A stretch of 64,000 bases of DNA from Bog-950 sp035299425 (GTDB lineage: Bacteria; Bacteroidota; Bacteroidia; Chitinophagales; LD1): contig DATGWP010000232.1 of NCBI GenBank assembly GCA_035299425.1, positions 38,440 to 102,439 of the forward strand, in the 5' to 3' direction. The notes under the pieces are model-generated. The model did not search any database. It was given only the letters and a program-made list of their open reading frames with translations, and had not been told where the DNA came from. Position numbers and translations under genes: made by a program. Positions 34,724 through 43,128 of the stretch are shown piece by piece. Position 1 is the stretch's first letter; each line of letters begins with the position of its first letter.

Positions 34724-36197
34724 TTACTTATCCAGACAGTGTTGAATATCTCTCATTTGAAGGTGGGGGAGGTGCAGGAGCAGCCTACCTGGGAGCATTA
34801 AAAGCGTTTGAAGAATTAGACATTTTACCATTAAAAAAACCGGCGAATCTGACGGTTCGTTGGGCGGTAACAAAATACCCCAATACAATATAAAAGGTAT
34901 TTCCGGCTCTTCAGCGGGTGCAATCACAGCACTTTTTGTTGCTATGGGCATAGGCTATTCACAAACCAAGAAACTGCTCAAGGAAACTGTTCTTATTAAC
35001 GATATGAATGGCTCCAGATTTGTGGGCATTTTCGAAACCTTTTTCGACTATCCTCCCTTAAAAAACAAAATAGATATAATTAATGATGCTAAAAAATTTA
35101 GGGCAATAAAAATAAACAGCGAAGATATTTTCGAAAATAACAAACTGATTTATTCAGGTACAACCTATGAAACACCACCCATGCACATTCCTTTTCTAAA
35201 GGGTTTTGGCAAAGAGAGGGCTTTTGAAATAGCGGCATGGCTCGTAGAGTTCATAGACCCTAACCACAACATTTTATCTAAACGTCTTCTCAATTATTTT
35301 GGTGATCCAGAAAAGGAACTTTTAAATAAGAACTTGATGAAAGAAATTCAAGACTTAAATGATCTGGCAACACAATACTTTTTGAAGAACTTATTCTTTA
35401 ATAACGGGCTTTTCGTGGGAGATCCCGTAAGACATTACTTTGCAGATAAAATTGATGAATTGCTGATAAAACCGGCAAGAGCCAAAAACCCATCGTTAAA
35501 AGTAGGTAATGGTTATGATTTAACCTTTAAGGAGTTTTATGAACTTACCGGAGTAGACCTTGTTATTACCGGTACTAATGTTACCGATGGGCTTCCATTT
35601 ATGTTCCGTAAAGACTTTAACGCACAAATGCCGGTCTGCGAGGCAGTTGGCATTTCTATGAATCTGCCCCTGATTTTTAAACCTGTCTTATTCGTTCCAA
35701 CTGGCTCTGAAGAAACTATGTTTGATGAGTTACCTCAATTTGTTGATGGTGGAGTAATGAATAATATTCCTATGCATGCTTTTGACTATCCATTAGACTC
35801 AGGTATTACTGTAAGCGAATATTATAAAAGTTATCAGGATAGGATAGTGCCTTTAAATCCATATATGCTGGCTTTACGTTTAGGTAACACACAAATCACA
35901 AAGCGCACCACCGTAGGAGGTAAGCGGACTTTAGAAATTTTTTTGTTCAATTATATATCATCACTACTGGGCACTTTGATGTATCCTTCAGAACTGGGCC
36001 AGATAAGAACCCCCGATGAGTATAGTCAAACTATTGCTTTAAGCACTAAAGGTCTCGATTTACTGAATTTTAATCCCAGTGATATGCAGTTATTTGGTGA
36101 CTACAAAACCTACGCGGCTGTCCCTATGGCATTTGAAAAGGTAATGAACTATTTTGGCCTGTTCATGCAATGGGACAGAAATTGGGAAAAAGAATAA
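34714..36197 (+). CDS. Patatin-like phospholipase B, reading frame broken by -1 shift
   Basis: The 5' part (ATG 34714) encodes YLSFEGGGGAGAAYLGALKA, the oxyanion-hole half of a patatin, and then stops at about 34893 in that frame. The rest, with GISGSSAGAITALF (nucleophile), ELTGVDLVITGTNVTDG and FVDGGVMNNIPMHAF (Asp), is open in the -1 frame through 36197. The frames meet at TTA AAA AAA C (34831-34840), an A7 slippery run. With a -1 slip there the joined protein would have about 494 residues with all catalytic motifs. Eight As would restore a single frame. It could be programmed frameshifting, a homopolymer sequencing error or decay. Paralog of patatin A. Confidence 0.85.
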
Positions 36198-36499
36198 CAG
36201 TACACTTAAAACCGCTAATTTTCTATTTTACAATAATAGTGCACAAACTAATCTAAATTGCTGATTTTCAGCTCAATTGGCGTTATCTTATTTCCTCTTT
36301 CACAATAATTATAAACGCCCCGTTTTGTTACCTAGTTTGTATTAAATTCGCCGTCCCTTTTGAAAAAAAAGGGTTTTATGGGCATTAACAGAAGTGTTAA
36401 AACCAAAAAGCTATTTTAAAAAAAGAATTTTTATCTTGAAGCAGAAACAAATACCCGCATTATAGAGTAGAAGATTTACGTAATTTAAATTCAGTTTTT
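36198..36499. other. Spacer between island and recQ
   Basis: This 302-base AT-rich gap holds no gene. It contains a hairpin CCCTTTT-gaaaa-AAAAGGG followed by TTTT (36355-36377), listed separately. No promoter with two good boxes was found for recQ in it. Confidence 0.6.
36355..36377 (+). terminator. Possible terminator hairpin downstream of patatin B
   Basis: Stem CCCTTTT (36355-36361) pairs with AAAAGGG (36367-36373) around a five-base loop, followed by TTTT. The stem is short and A/T-heavy and lies 158 bases after the patatin B stop, so it is only a candidate. Confidence 0.35.
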
Positions 36500-38704
36500 A
36501 TGGAGATAGCAGACATGACACCGGCGGCGGCACTGCACGAATTCTTTGGCTTTACAAAGTTTAAAGGCACCCAGGAGAAAGTCATAAAATCGGTACTGGC
36601 AGGCAAAGATACCTTTGTGATAATGCCAACCGGTGGGGGCAAATCGGTATGTTACCAGTTGCCGGCCCTGATGAGCGAGGGGGTAGCGATTATTATTTCG
36701 CCGCTGATAGCCCTGATGAAAAACCAGGTGGACTTAATAAGAAACTACAGCGACCGCGACAGCATAGCCCACTTTTTAAATTCGAGCCTTAACAAGACAG
36801 AACGCAATGTAGTAATAAAGGATATACGCGAAGGGAAGACGAAGATGCTATACGTAGCACCCGAAACCCTTACCAAGCAGGATACGGTTGACTTGTTTAA
36901 AGAAGTAAAGGTGAGCTTTATTGCGGTAGATGAGGCGCACTGTATAAGCGAATGGGGCCATGATTTCCGCCCGGAGTACCGCCGCATACGTGAGATTATT
37001 ACGGCTATAGACCAACGAATTCCGATTATAGCCTTAACGGCTACTGCCACCCCTAAGGTGCAGAGCGATATAGTAAAGACGCTGGAGCTGAAGAAGCCCG
37101 ATATTTATATATCGAGTTTTAACCGCCCTAACCTGTTTTACGAGATACGCACCAAGAAGACGCCACAACTGGCTATAAAGAACATGGTGCAGTTTATTAA
37201 ACAGCGCCCGGGCAAAAGCGGTATTATCTACGTAATCAACCGTAAGACCTGCGATGATTTGAGCGAGGTATTGCGCGCCAACGGGGTAAAGGCACAGCCA
37301 TACCACGCCGGGCTGGATGGCAAGCTGCGCACACAAACGCAGGATGCCTTCCTGATGGAAGAGCTGGATGTGATAGTGGCTACTATAGCTTTTGGTATGG
37401 GTATAGATAAGCCGGATATCCGTTTTGTAATACACTACGATATACCTAAGAGCCTGGAGAACTACTACCAGGAAACAGGCCGTGCCGGCCGTGACGGGCT
37501 GGATGGGGAGTGCGTGGTGTACTTTAGCTATAAGGATATTGGCAAGCTGGAAAAATTGCTGCGCGATAAGAGCGTTGCCGAGCGCGAGCGAAACATACAG
37601 CTGATAAATGAAACGGTAGCATATATAGAATCGGCCGAGTGCCGCCGTAAGTTTCTGTTGCACTATTTTGGTGAGGAGTTTAACGCCAAGGACTGCAACT
37701 GCATGTGCGATAACTGCAAGAGCCCTAAGGAGAAGCTGGACGTGACGGCTGATACTACCCTGGCGCTTACAGTAATTAAGGCGGTAAAAGAAAACCATGA
37801 CCTGCCTTACGTAACCAAGCTATTGATAGGTAAGAAAGGCAAAGAGGTTACGGACTTTAAATACGACAAGCAAGCGTGGTTTGGCAAGGGCAGCGATAAG
37901 GATGAGCATCACTGGAACTCGGTAGTGCGCCATGCGCTGATGGCCGGCCTGCTGGAGAAAGATATAGAGCAATACGGACTGCTGAAGATAACTGCCCGCG
38001 GGCACGAATTTTTGCGCAAGCCGCGTGTAATGAAAGTATCTATTAACCACAACTACGATGAGGAAGGTAATGATGTAGTGGTAGAGGATGGCAGCGCAAG
38101 CCGTGGTGTGCTTGACCCACAGGTGCTGAACATGCTGAAAGACCTGCGCAAGAAAGTAGGTAAGCAGTTTAACCTGCCGCCGTATGTTATTTTCCAGGAT
38201 AACTCGCTGGAAGAGATGGCCACCAAGTACCCGATTACCATGGATGAGCTGTGCAACATAGGTGGTGTAAGCAAGGGCAAGGCTGAGCGCTATGGCAAGA
38301 AGTTTATAGAGGAGATAAAGAAGTATGTAGAGGAGAATGATATAGAGCGGCCAACGGATTTTGTGGTGAAGGGTGTGGTGAACAAGAGCGGTGATAAAAT
38401 CAGGATTATTCAGGCTATTGATAAAAAGATATCGATAGATGAGATAGCCAAGATGCTGGGCAAGAAAAGGCCGGAGCTGATACACGAACTGGAGACGATT
38501 GTAAATTCGGGTACTAAGCTGAACCTGGATTACTACCTGGAAACAATTATAGATGAGGACCTGATGACGGACATCTATGAATATTTCCGTAAGGCAGAGA
38601 CCGATTCATTGGATGCTGCTTATGATGAGTTTAAGAACGATGATGTAGAGATGGAAAACCTACAGCTGATGCGGATTAAATTTATGAGCGAGTTGGCGAA
38701 TTAA
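36500..38704 (+). CDS. recQ: ATP-dependent DNA helicase RecQ
   Basis: RecQ unwinds DNA 3' to 5' in replication restart and recombination. Helicase motifs: I MPTGGGKSVCYQLPAL, II VDEAHCISEWGHDFR, III ALTATATPKV, and V/VI AFGMGIDKPDIRFVIHYD with YYQETGRAGRDG. The zinc-binding cysteines are in CRRKFLLHYF...CNCMCDNC, and a winged-helix/HRDC region follows (EEMATKYPITMDELCNIGGV). The C-terminus (FVVKGVVNKSGDKIRIIQAI, IDKKISIDEIAKMLGKKRPE) is an extension seen in Bacteroidota RecQ. Length 734. It marks the right side of the accessory island. Confidence 0.97.
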   Translation: MEIADMTPAAALHEFFGFTKFKGTQEKVIKSVLAGKDTFVIMPTGGGKSVCYQLPALMSEGVAIIISPLIALMKNQVDLIRNYSDRDSIAHFLNSSLNKTERNVVIKDIREGKTKMLYVAPETLTKQDTVDLFKEVKVSFIAVDEAHCISEWGHDFRPEYRRIREIITAIDQRIPIIALTATATPKVQSDIVKTLELKKPDIYISSFNRPNLFYEIRTKKTPQLAIKNMVQFIKQRPGKSGIIYVINRKTCDDLSEVLRANGVKAQPYHAGLDGKLRTQTQDAFLMEELDVIVATIAFGMGIDKPDIRFVIHYDIPKSLENYYQETGRAGRDGLDGECVVYFSYKDIGKLEKLLRDKSVAERERNIQLINETVAYIESAECRRKFLLHYFGEEFNAKDCNCMCDNCKSPKEKLDVTADTTLALTVIKAVKENHDLPYVTKLLIGKKGKEVTDFKYDKQAWFGKGSDKDEHHWNSVVRHALMAGLLEKDIEQYGLLKITARGHEFLRKPRVMKVSINHNYDEEGNDVVVEDGSASRGVLDPQVLNMLKDLRKKVGKQFNLPPYVIFQDNSLEEMATKYPITMDELCNIGGVSKGKAERYGKKFIEEIKKYVEENDIERPTDFVVKGVVNKSGDKIRIIQAIDKKISIDEIAKMLGKKRPELIHELETIVNSGTKLNLDYYLETIIDEDLMTDIYEYFRKAETDSLDAAYDEFKNDDVEMENLQLMRIKFMSELAN

Positions 38705-38772
38705 AAACCCCTAAATCCCCTTCCCGATGAAAAATCGGGATGAAACAAAAGGGGACTTAAAAGGCAAATACA
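38704..38772. repeat. Palindromic module of the 'cccctaaatcccc' family
   Basis: ACCCCTAAATCCCCTTCCCG, then ATGAAAAATCGGGATGAAAC and AAAAGGGGACTTAAAAGGC. It contains TTCCCGAT/ATCGGGAT and CCCCTT/AAGGGG pairs and the conserved GGATGAAACAAAAGGGGACTT segment shared with elements at 39.7 and 51.6 kb. It lies between recQ and scpA. Confidence 0.75.
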
Positions 38773-38773
38773 A

Positions 38774-39562
38774 ATGCAGGATACTTATGAAATAAAATTA
38801 CCGCAGTTTGAGGGTCCGTTTGACCTGCTGCTGTTTTTTATTGAGCGCGATGAGTTGGATATATATGATATTCCAATTTTTAAACTGACGACCGATTTTT
38901 TGGAGTACATCCATAAAATGGAGAACCTGAATATAGAGGTGGCCAGTGAGTTTATATTGGTAGCGGCTACGCTTATGCGTATAAAGGCCAAGCTACTGAT
39001 ACCGCGCAAAGAAGTGGACCCCACCACCGGTAAAGAGATAGACCCGCGCGAAGAGCTGGTGAGCCGCCTGATAGAGTATAAGAAATTTAAGGAGGCTACC
39101 GAAACCATGCGCAAAATGGAGGAGGACCGCCAGAACATTACCAAGCGCGGCAATGCATTGCTTGAGAACCAGGAGATAGCGGCCATGTTTGAAACGGAGT
39201 TTGAGATGCAGAGCCTGACTATGTTCCGCTTGCTGAAATCGTTTCAGAATGTACTTGACCGGTTGGCAAGAGAGAAGAATAAGAAGGTGGTGCATACGGT
39301 AGAGTCGCCAGCGTATACCATAAGCGGCGAAAAAATGGTGCTGCTGGACAAAGTAAAGATTGGCAGCAAAACAGCCTTTGAAAGTATATTCGCTGATATA
39401 GAAAACCGGGTGCATGCCATCTTCGTTTTCCTATCGGTGTTAGAGTTGATACAAGAGCAGCAGGTAAAAATAACCATAGGCGAGGGCTACAATAATTTCT
39501 GGATAGAGAAGAACGACCCGCTGGATATAGCAGAGGTGGTGCTGGAGGGGCAGGAGAATTAA
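38774..39562 (+). CDS. scpA: Segregation and condensation protein A
   Basis: ScpA is the kleisin of the SMC-ScpAB condensin that organises the chromosome. The N-terminal FEGPFDLLLFFIERDELDIYDIPI is the family signature, followed by TTDFLEYIHKMENLNIEVASEFILVAATLMRIKAK and PREELVSRLIEYKKFKEA. The C-terminal winged helix includes VFLSVLELIQEQQVKI. Length 262. scpB is not seen in this window. Confidence 0.95.
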   Translation: MQDTYEIKLPQFEGPFDLLLFFIERDELDIYDIPIFKLTTDFLEYIHKMENLNIEVASEFILVAATLMRIKAKLLIPRKEVDPTTGKEIDPREELVSRLIEYKKFKEATETMRKMEEDRQNITKRGNALLENQEIAAMFETEFEMQSLTMFRLLKSFQNVLDRLAREKNKKVVHTVESPAYTISGEKMVLLDKVKIGSKTAFESIFADIENRVHAIFVFLSVLELIQEQQVKITIGEGYNNFWIEKNDPLDIAEVVLEGQEN

Positions 39563-39890
39563 GGGCCGCCCCCTAACCCCCTAAAGGGGGAACTAACAGC
39601 CAGATACAACCTCACCCTGCCCTCTCCTTTAGGAGAGGGTTTGAACAGCCAATACAAAATACAATTCCAAAATCCCCTTCCCGAGGCAAGCCCTGGATGA
39701 AACAAAAGGGGACTTGAACAGCCAAATACAACCTCACCCTGCCCTCTCCTTTAGGAGAGGGTTTGAACAGCCAATACAACCCTAAATCCCTAAAGGGACT
39801 TTAACAGCCAATACAAAATACAAACAGCCATAAATACACTTCATGCCCGTTTGTATTTAAGCCCCCTTTAGGGGGTTGGGGGCGGCATTT
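39563..39890. repeat. Modular repeat array bounded by near-perfect inverted repeats
   Basis: The left end GCCGCCCCCTAACCCCCTAA (39565-39590, continuing into AGGGGG) is the inverse of the right end at 39862-39886 with a single base missing. Inside are palindromic modules separated by AACAGCCAATACAA spacers. One 52-base segment, beginning ACAACCTCACCCTG and ending AACAGCCAATACAA, occurs twice exactly, at 39606-39657 and 39728-39779. No gene is present in the 345 bases between scpA and the next gene. Confidence 0.85.
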
Positions 39891-39907
39891 GTTGTTATTT
39901 TTACCGC

Positions 39908-40960
39908 GTGAGTGATGCTGCTACCCCGCAAAAGATAAACCTGTGGAAGATGCTGATACCCTTATCTATAGGGATAGGGGCATCGGTATACCTGATTACA
40001 AAAATGAACCTGGCGGCGCTGCAGGCTGTTAGTGTTTCGCAACAATTAGTTATTGGTTTGGTAGTGGGTGCACTAACGGTAATAGCCCGAGATGCGGCTT
40101 TTATGTATAAGCTGCGCCTGAGCGCCGGTAAGCACATGACCTGGAAGAAGACTTTTCAGACCATAACTATGTGGGAGTTTTGCGCCTGTGTAACCCCTAA
40201 AATAAGCGAAGCCCCCCTGGTGATATTTGTATTAAAGCACAGCGGCCTTAGCTATGGCAAAAGTGTAGCCGTGCTGATGCTGAATGCGTTTTTTGATAAC
40301 ATGGCTTTTGTGGTAGTGTGGTCTATATTGTATTTGATATTGGGTAGCAACATGTTGTTGTTTACTTACACCTGCCCGGATATAGCTGATAGCACGGTAT
40401 TGCAAACGGTACGCTCGTTTGGCAGCTATGCGTGGATTGGTTACTGTGTTTTGTTGGGTGCGTGTATCTTTTTAGGCACGGCGCTTTTTGTAATACCGCA
40501 TGGCACCAAAAAATTCTTCCACCGGTTAGCGAAATTTACATGGCTGAAGAGGTTTGAAAAGGGCATTGCTGAGCTAGGAGATGAAATAGAACTAACCGCG
40601 CATGAGTTTAAGGGCAAACCGTTAGGCTTTTGGGTGAAGATGAGCATAGCCACGTTTATTAACTGGATAATGCGTTACCTGCTGGCGGTGTCGCTGTTGT
40701 ATGCTTTTGCGGTAACCGACTTTAGTTTTTTGCTGGCGCTATCGCGGCAGTATGTGCTTTGGATATTTACCGGTGTGCCTACCACGCCGGGTGCAACCGG
40801 TGTAGCTGAATTTTCGTTTATAGCGCTTAACTGCGAGTTTACTGCACCGGGGCTTTCAGCAGCGGTAGCGCTGGTGTGGCGGTTGTATTCTTACTACCTG
40901 TATATAGCGCTGGGGCTTATCATTTTGCCTAAGTGGGCCAAGCAATTGGCGAGCAGGTAG
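39908..40960 (+). CDS. YbhN/LPG synthase-like multi-pass membrane protein
   Basis: A 350-residue protein with about eight transmembrane helices, matching the lysylphosphatidylglycerol synthase transmembrane/UPF0104 family. The characteristic end TGVPTTPGATGVAEFSFI near residue 294 and the MWEFCACVTPKISEAP block near residue 97 match the family. Proteins of this group include flippase-like membrane parts without the C-terminal aminoacyl-transferase domain, which is absent here. It starts at GTG 39908 directly after the inverted-repeat array. Substrate unknown. Confidence 0.8.
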   Translation: MSDAATPQKINLWKMLIPLSIGIGASVYLITKMNLAALQAVSVSQQLVIGLVVGALTVIARDAAFMYKLRLSAGKHMTWKKTFQTITMWEFCACVTPKISEAPLVIFVLKHSGLSYGKSVAVLMLNAFFDNMAFVVVWSILYLILGSNMLLFTYTCPDIADSTVLQTVRSFGSYAWIGYCVLLGACIFLGTALFVIPHGTKKFFHRLAKFTWLKRFEKGIAELGDEIELTAHEFKGKPLGFWVKMSIATFINWIMRYLLAVSLLYAFAVTDFSFLLALSRQYVLWIFTGVPTTPGATGVAEFSFIALNCEFTAPGLSAAVALVWRLYSYYLYIALGLIILPKWAKQLASR

Positions 40961-41020
40961 TTTTTAAAACTACGAAGGGCTAATACCCAAAAAGTTCATT
41001 AAGCGCTATGCTTAAGCTTT

Positions 41021-41199
41021 TCCACTTTTTGCTTGACCAAAAAGTGGAGCAAAAACTCAAGCCCTGTATGAAAACATGCCTAAAATTTCCTCCCCGCGCG
41101 CATGAAAAAAAACTCGGCATACCAGTTGGCGCATTATTCGCTATTGCGTGTTGGCCTCAAACAGTTTTTTCATCTCTTGCCTGGCTTCGAGGAAATTTT
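41021..41199. repeat. Nested hairpin element downstream of the YbhN-like gene
   Basis: A perfect 11-bp stem TCCACTTTTTG/CAAAAAGTGGA (41021-41031, 41038-41048) with loop CTTGAC is followed by two nested inverted pairs: AAAATTTCCTC (41082-41092) with GAGGAAATTTT (41189-41199), and ATGAAAAAAAACT with AGTTTTTTCAT (41163-41173). An open frame of 135 codons over this segment is made of repeat sequence and is not accepted as a gene. The rest of the 426-base gap is otherwise empty. Confidence 0.7.
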
Positions 41200-41303
41200 T
41201 ACGGCGTTTTCATAAGGGGCAATAAGAGCAGAAGAAACCAGGAGATTTTTATAATTACAGGCGCGAATATCTATGTTGCTAACACCCCTAGCTGGTATCT
41301 TAC

Positions 41304-41320
41304 GGCCTTTCAGGCCTTAA
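41304..41320. repeat. Copy of the GGCCTTTCAGGCCTTAA palindrome
   Basis: The 17-base sequence is identical to 27034-27050. It lies 67 bases beyond the end of the minus-strand MORN-repeat gene. Confidence 0.7.
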
Positions 41321-41386
41321 TACATTTAGGTTGTGCGATATTTGAAAGTCCGTGGATTAGATTTGCGGAAGATACAATGCTAAAGG

Positions 41387-42208
41387 TTACTGACGGGTAC
41401 CGTTGGCGTAGGTAAGCACTTGTTGTTCGCCTTCTTTGGTAACCAACATGCCCTCGCCGTGGCGCTGGTTGTTTTGCCACAGGCCGGTGAATTTTTCACC
41501 ATCGGCCCAGGTGTAGGTGCCTTGTCCGTGCATTTTGCCATCTACAAATTCACCTTCGTATTTATCGCCTTTGGCTAATATGAACACACCCTTACCGGTG
41601 CGGCTATTGGCTTTAAAATCGCCTTTGTATACATCCCCATTATTGAAGGTGAATGTGCCAAAGCCTTCTTTTTTGTCGGCTATAAAGTACCCCTCGTAAA
41701 TGTTTCCGTTGCGGTAATAGTATTTGCCCTTGCCTACCTTGATGCCGCCCATTACGCTGCCCTCGTAGCGGTCGCCGTTGGCATATACAATGGTACCGTT
41801 ACCGGTCATTTTATCGCCTACAAAATCGCCCATATATTTGTTGCCATTGGCATACAGGTAAACACCGCGGCCATGCATCAGGTTGTTTACAAAGGTGCCG
41901 GTATATTTATCGCCATTGGCAAAATCGTATACACCGGTGCCGTCCATTTTATCGTTGCGCCAGTTGCCGTAGTAGGCCGAGCCATCTTTGAAACCCGCAC
42001 GGCCGGTGCCGTTTCGCATATCGTTTTTCCATTGGCCGGTATACATAGATCCATCGTTGAGAATGGCTTTGCCGTAGCCGTCCATTTTGCCGTTTTTATA
42101 ATCGCCCTCGTAGCTGCCGTTTAGGATAATAACGTCAGATTCTTCCTGTGCTTTGGCGCAGGTGGCGCATACCAATAATACAATCAGAAGGTAGATATTC
42201 TTTTTCAT
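41387..42208 (-). CDS. Secreted MORN-repeat protein (paralog 1)
   Basis: After a signal peptide (MKKNIYLLIVLLVCATCAKA) the protein is ten consecutive 23-residue MORN repeats of the form Y.G.(W/F).N....G.G.......(D/N)G.. , for example YEGDYKNGKMDGYGKAILND and YYGNWRNDKMDGTGVYDFAN. MORN repeats form an extended beta solenoid; in bacteria their role is unclear, and membrane-lipid or protein contact is suggested for eukaryotic ones. The protein should be periplasmic or surface exposed. A paralog with the same number and order of repeats lies on the other side of rnhB. Confidence 0.92.
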   Translation of the reverse strand: MKKNIYLLIVLLVCATCAKAQEESDVIILNGSYEGDYKNGKMDGYGKAILNDGSMYTGQWKNDMRNGTGRAGFKDGSAYYGNWRNDKMDGTGVYDFANGDKYTGTFVNNLMHGRGVYLYANGNKYMGDFVGDKMTGNGTIVYANGDRYEGSVMGGIKVGKGKYYYRNGNIYEGYFIADKKEGFGTFTFNNGDVYKGDFKANSRTGKGVFILAKGDKYEGEFVDGKMHGQGTYTWADGEKFTGLWQNNQRHGEGMLVTKEGEQQVLTYANGTRQ

Positions 42209-42350
42209 ACACCTAAGGGAACGCTGATAGTAAAGAAAGGTTTCAGGTTGTTATTGGCGGGTGGGGCAAATACAAAGTGTGCGATAAGGGGTAAAAGACA
42301 AGGCTTGTAACAACCCGTTCAGGGCTGTTTATTACCAGCGCATGCGGTTA

Positions 42351-42956
42351 CTAATCCAATTGCAATTCCAGGATGGATTCTTTCAGCACAAAGCTTTTGC
42401 GGTGCAGGGGTGTTTGGCCGAATTGGCGCAAGGCCTCGCGGTGGTGCTTTACCCCGTAACCTTTGTTGCTAAGCCAATCGTATTGCGGGTACAAGTGGTG
42501 TTGCTGCTCCATAAATTCATCGCGGTAGGTTTTGGCCAATATGCTGGCGGCAGCTATACTCATGTATTTACCATCGCCTTCTACTATGGTTTGGTGGCGT
42601 ATATCTTTGTAGGGCTTAAACCGGTTTCCGTCTACCAGTATGTAGGTAAATTTCTTTTTGAGGAGTTTATCGAGCGCCTGATGCATAGCCAGGAAAGACG
42701 CATTGAGAATGTTTATCTTATCTATCATTAAATTATCTACGCTGGCTACGGCAAAATCAACAGCTTCTTTTTCTATGATAGTACGCAAATCTTCGCGCTG
42801 CTTACGGTTTAGCTTTTTAGAGTCGTTGAGGGTATCGTTCTTAAAGTTTTTGGGCAGTATTACTGCTGCTGCAAACACAGGACCTGCCAGGCAGCCACGG
42901 CCGGCTTCGTCGCAACCGGCTTCAATAAATTTGCTTTGGTAATAGGGCAGCAGCAT
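42351..42956 (-). CDS. rnhB: Ribonuclease HII
   Basis: RNase HII removes ribonucleotides and RNA-DNA hybrids. The signature IEAGCDEAGRGCLAGPVFAAA carries the first catalytic Asp/Glu pair, YILVDGNRF the next Asp, and GDGKYMSIAAASILAKTYRDEFM the last. Length 201 is standard. It lies between two paralogous MORN-repeat genes on the same strand. Confidence 0.96.
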   Translation of the reverse strand: MLLPYYQSKFIEAGCDEAGRGCLAGPVFAAAVILPKNFKNDTLNDSKKLNRKQREDLRTIIEKEAVDFAVASVDNLMIDKINILNASFLAMHQALDKLLKKKFTYILVDGNRFKPYKDIRHQTIVEGDGKYMSIAAASILAKTYRDEFMEQQHHLYPQYDWLSNKGYGVKHHREALRQFGQTPLHRKSFVLKESILELQLD

Positions 42957-43046
42957 AGTGTAGGATAGTACTGCTAAAATAAAAGGTTGGCTGGTGTAGC
43001 AAAGGGAAAGAAATAAACGGTGGTGTTAAAAAAGGATCCGTTGGCT

Positions 43047-43122
43047 GGACCACCCCGTCTCGCCTTCGGCGAGCCACCCCTCCTTAAGTACCGCCGCGGT
43101 AGCGGCGAAGGAGGGGAATTTA
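43047..43122. repeat. Composite palindromic repeat
   Basis: CTCGCCTTCGGCGAG forms one hairpin and CCCCTCCTT...AAGGAGGGG encloses a second (CCGCCGCGGTAGCGG). The beginning GACCACCCCG is shared with the element at 62287. It lies between rnhB and the second MORN gene. Confidence 0.7.
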
Positions 43123-43128
43123 AAAAGT

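Noticed and set aside
34714..34893. Reading the 5' half of patatin B as a separate small gene
   Set aside because: It ends in mid-domain; the rest of the same domain continues in the -1 frame, so it is part of one gene.
36198..36499. Promoter for recQ
   Set aside because: Single boxes such as TTTG occur but no pair with 18-21 base spacing was found.
37034..38485. Two long minus-strand frames antisense to recQ
   Set aside because: recQ motifs are continuous on the plus strand, and the antisense frames are products of its codon use.
41008..41415. 135-codon plus-strand open frame
   Set aside because: It translates hairpin repeat DNA and runs into the MORN gene in antisense; no protein features.
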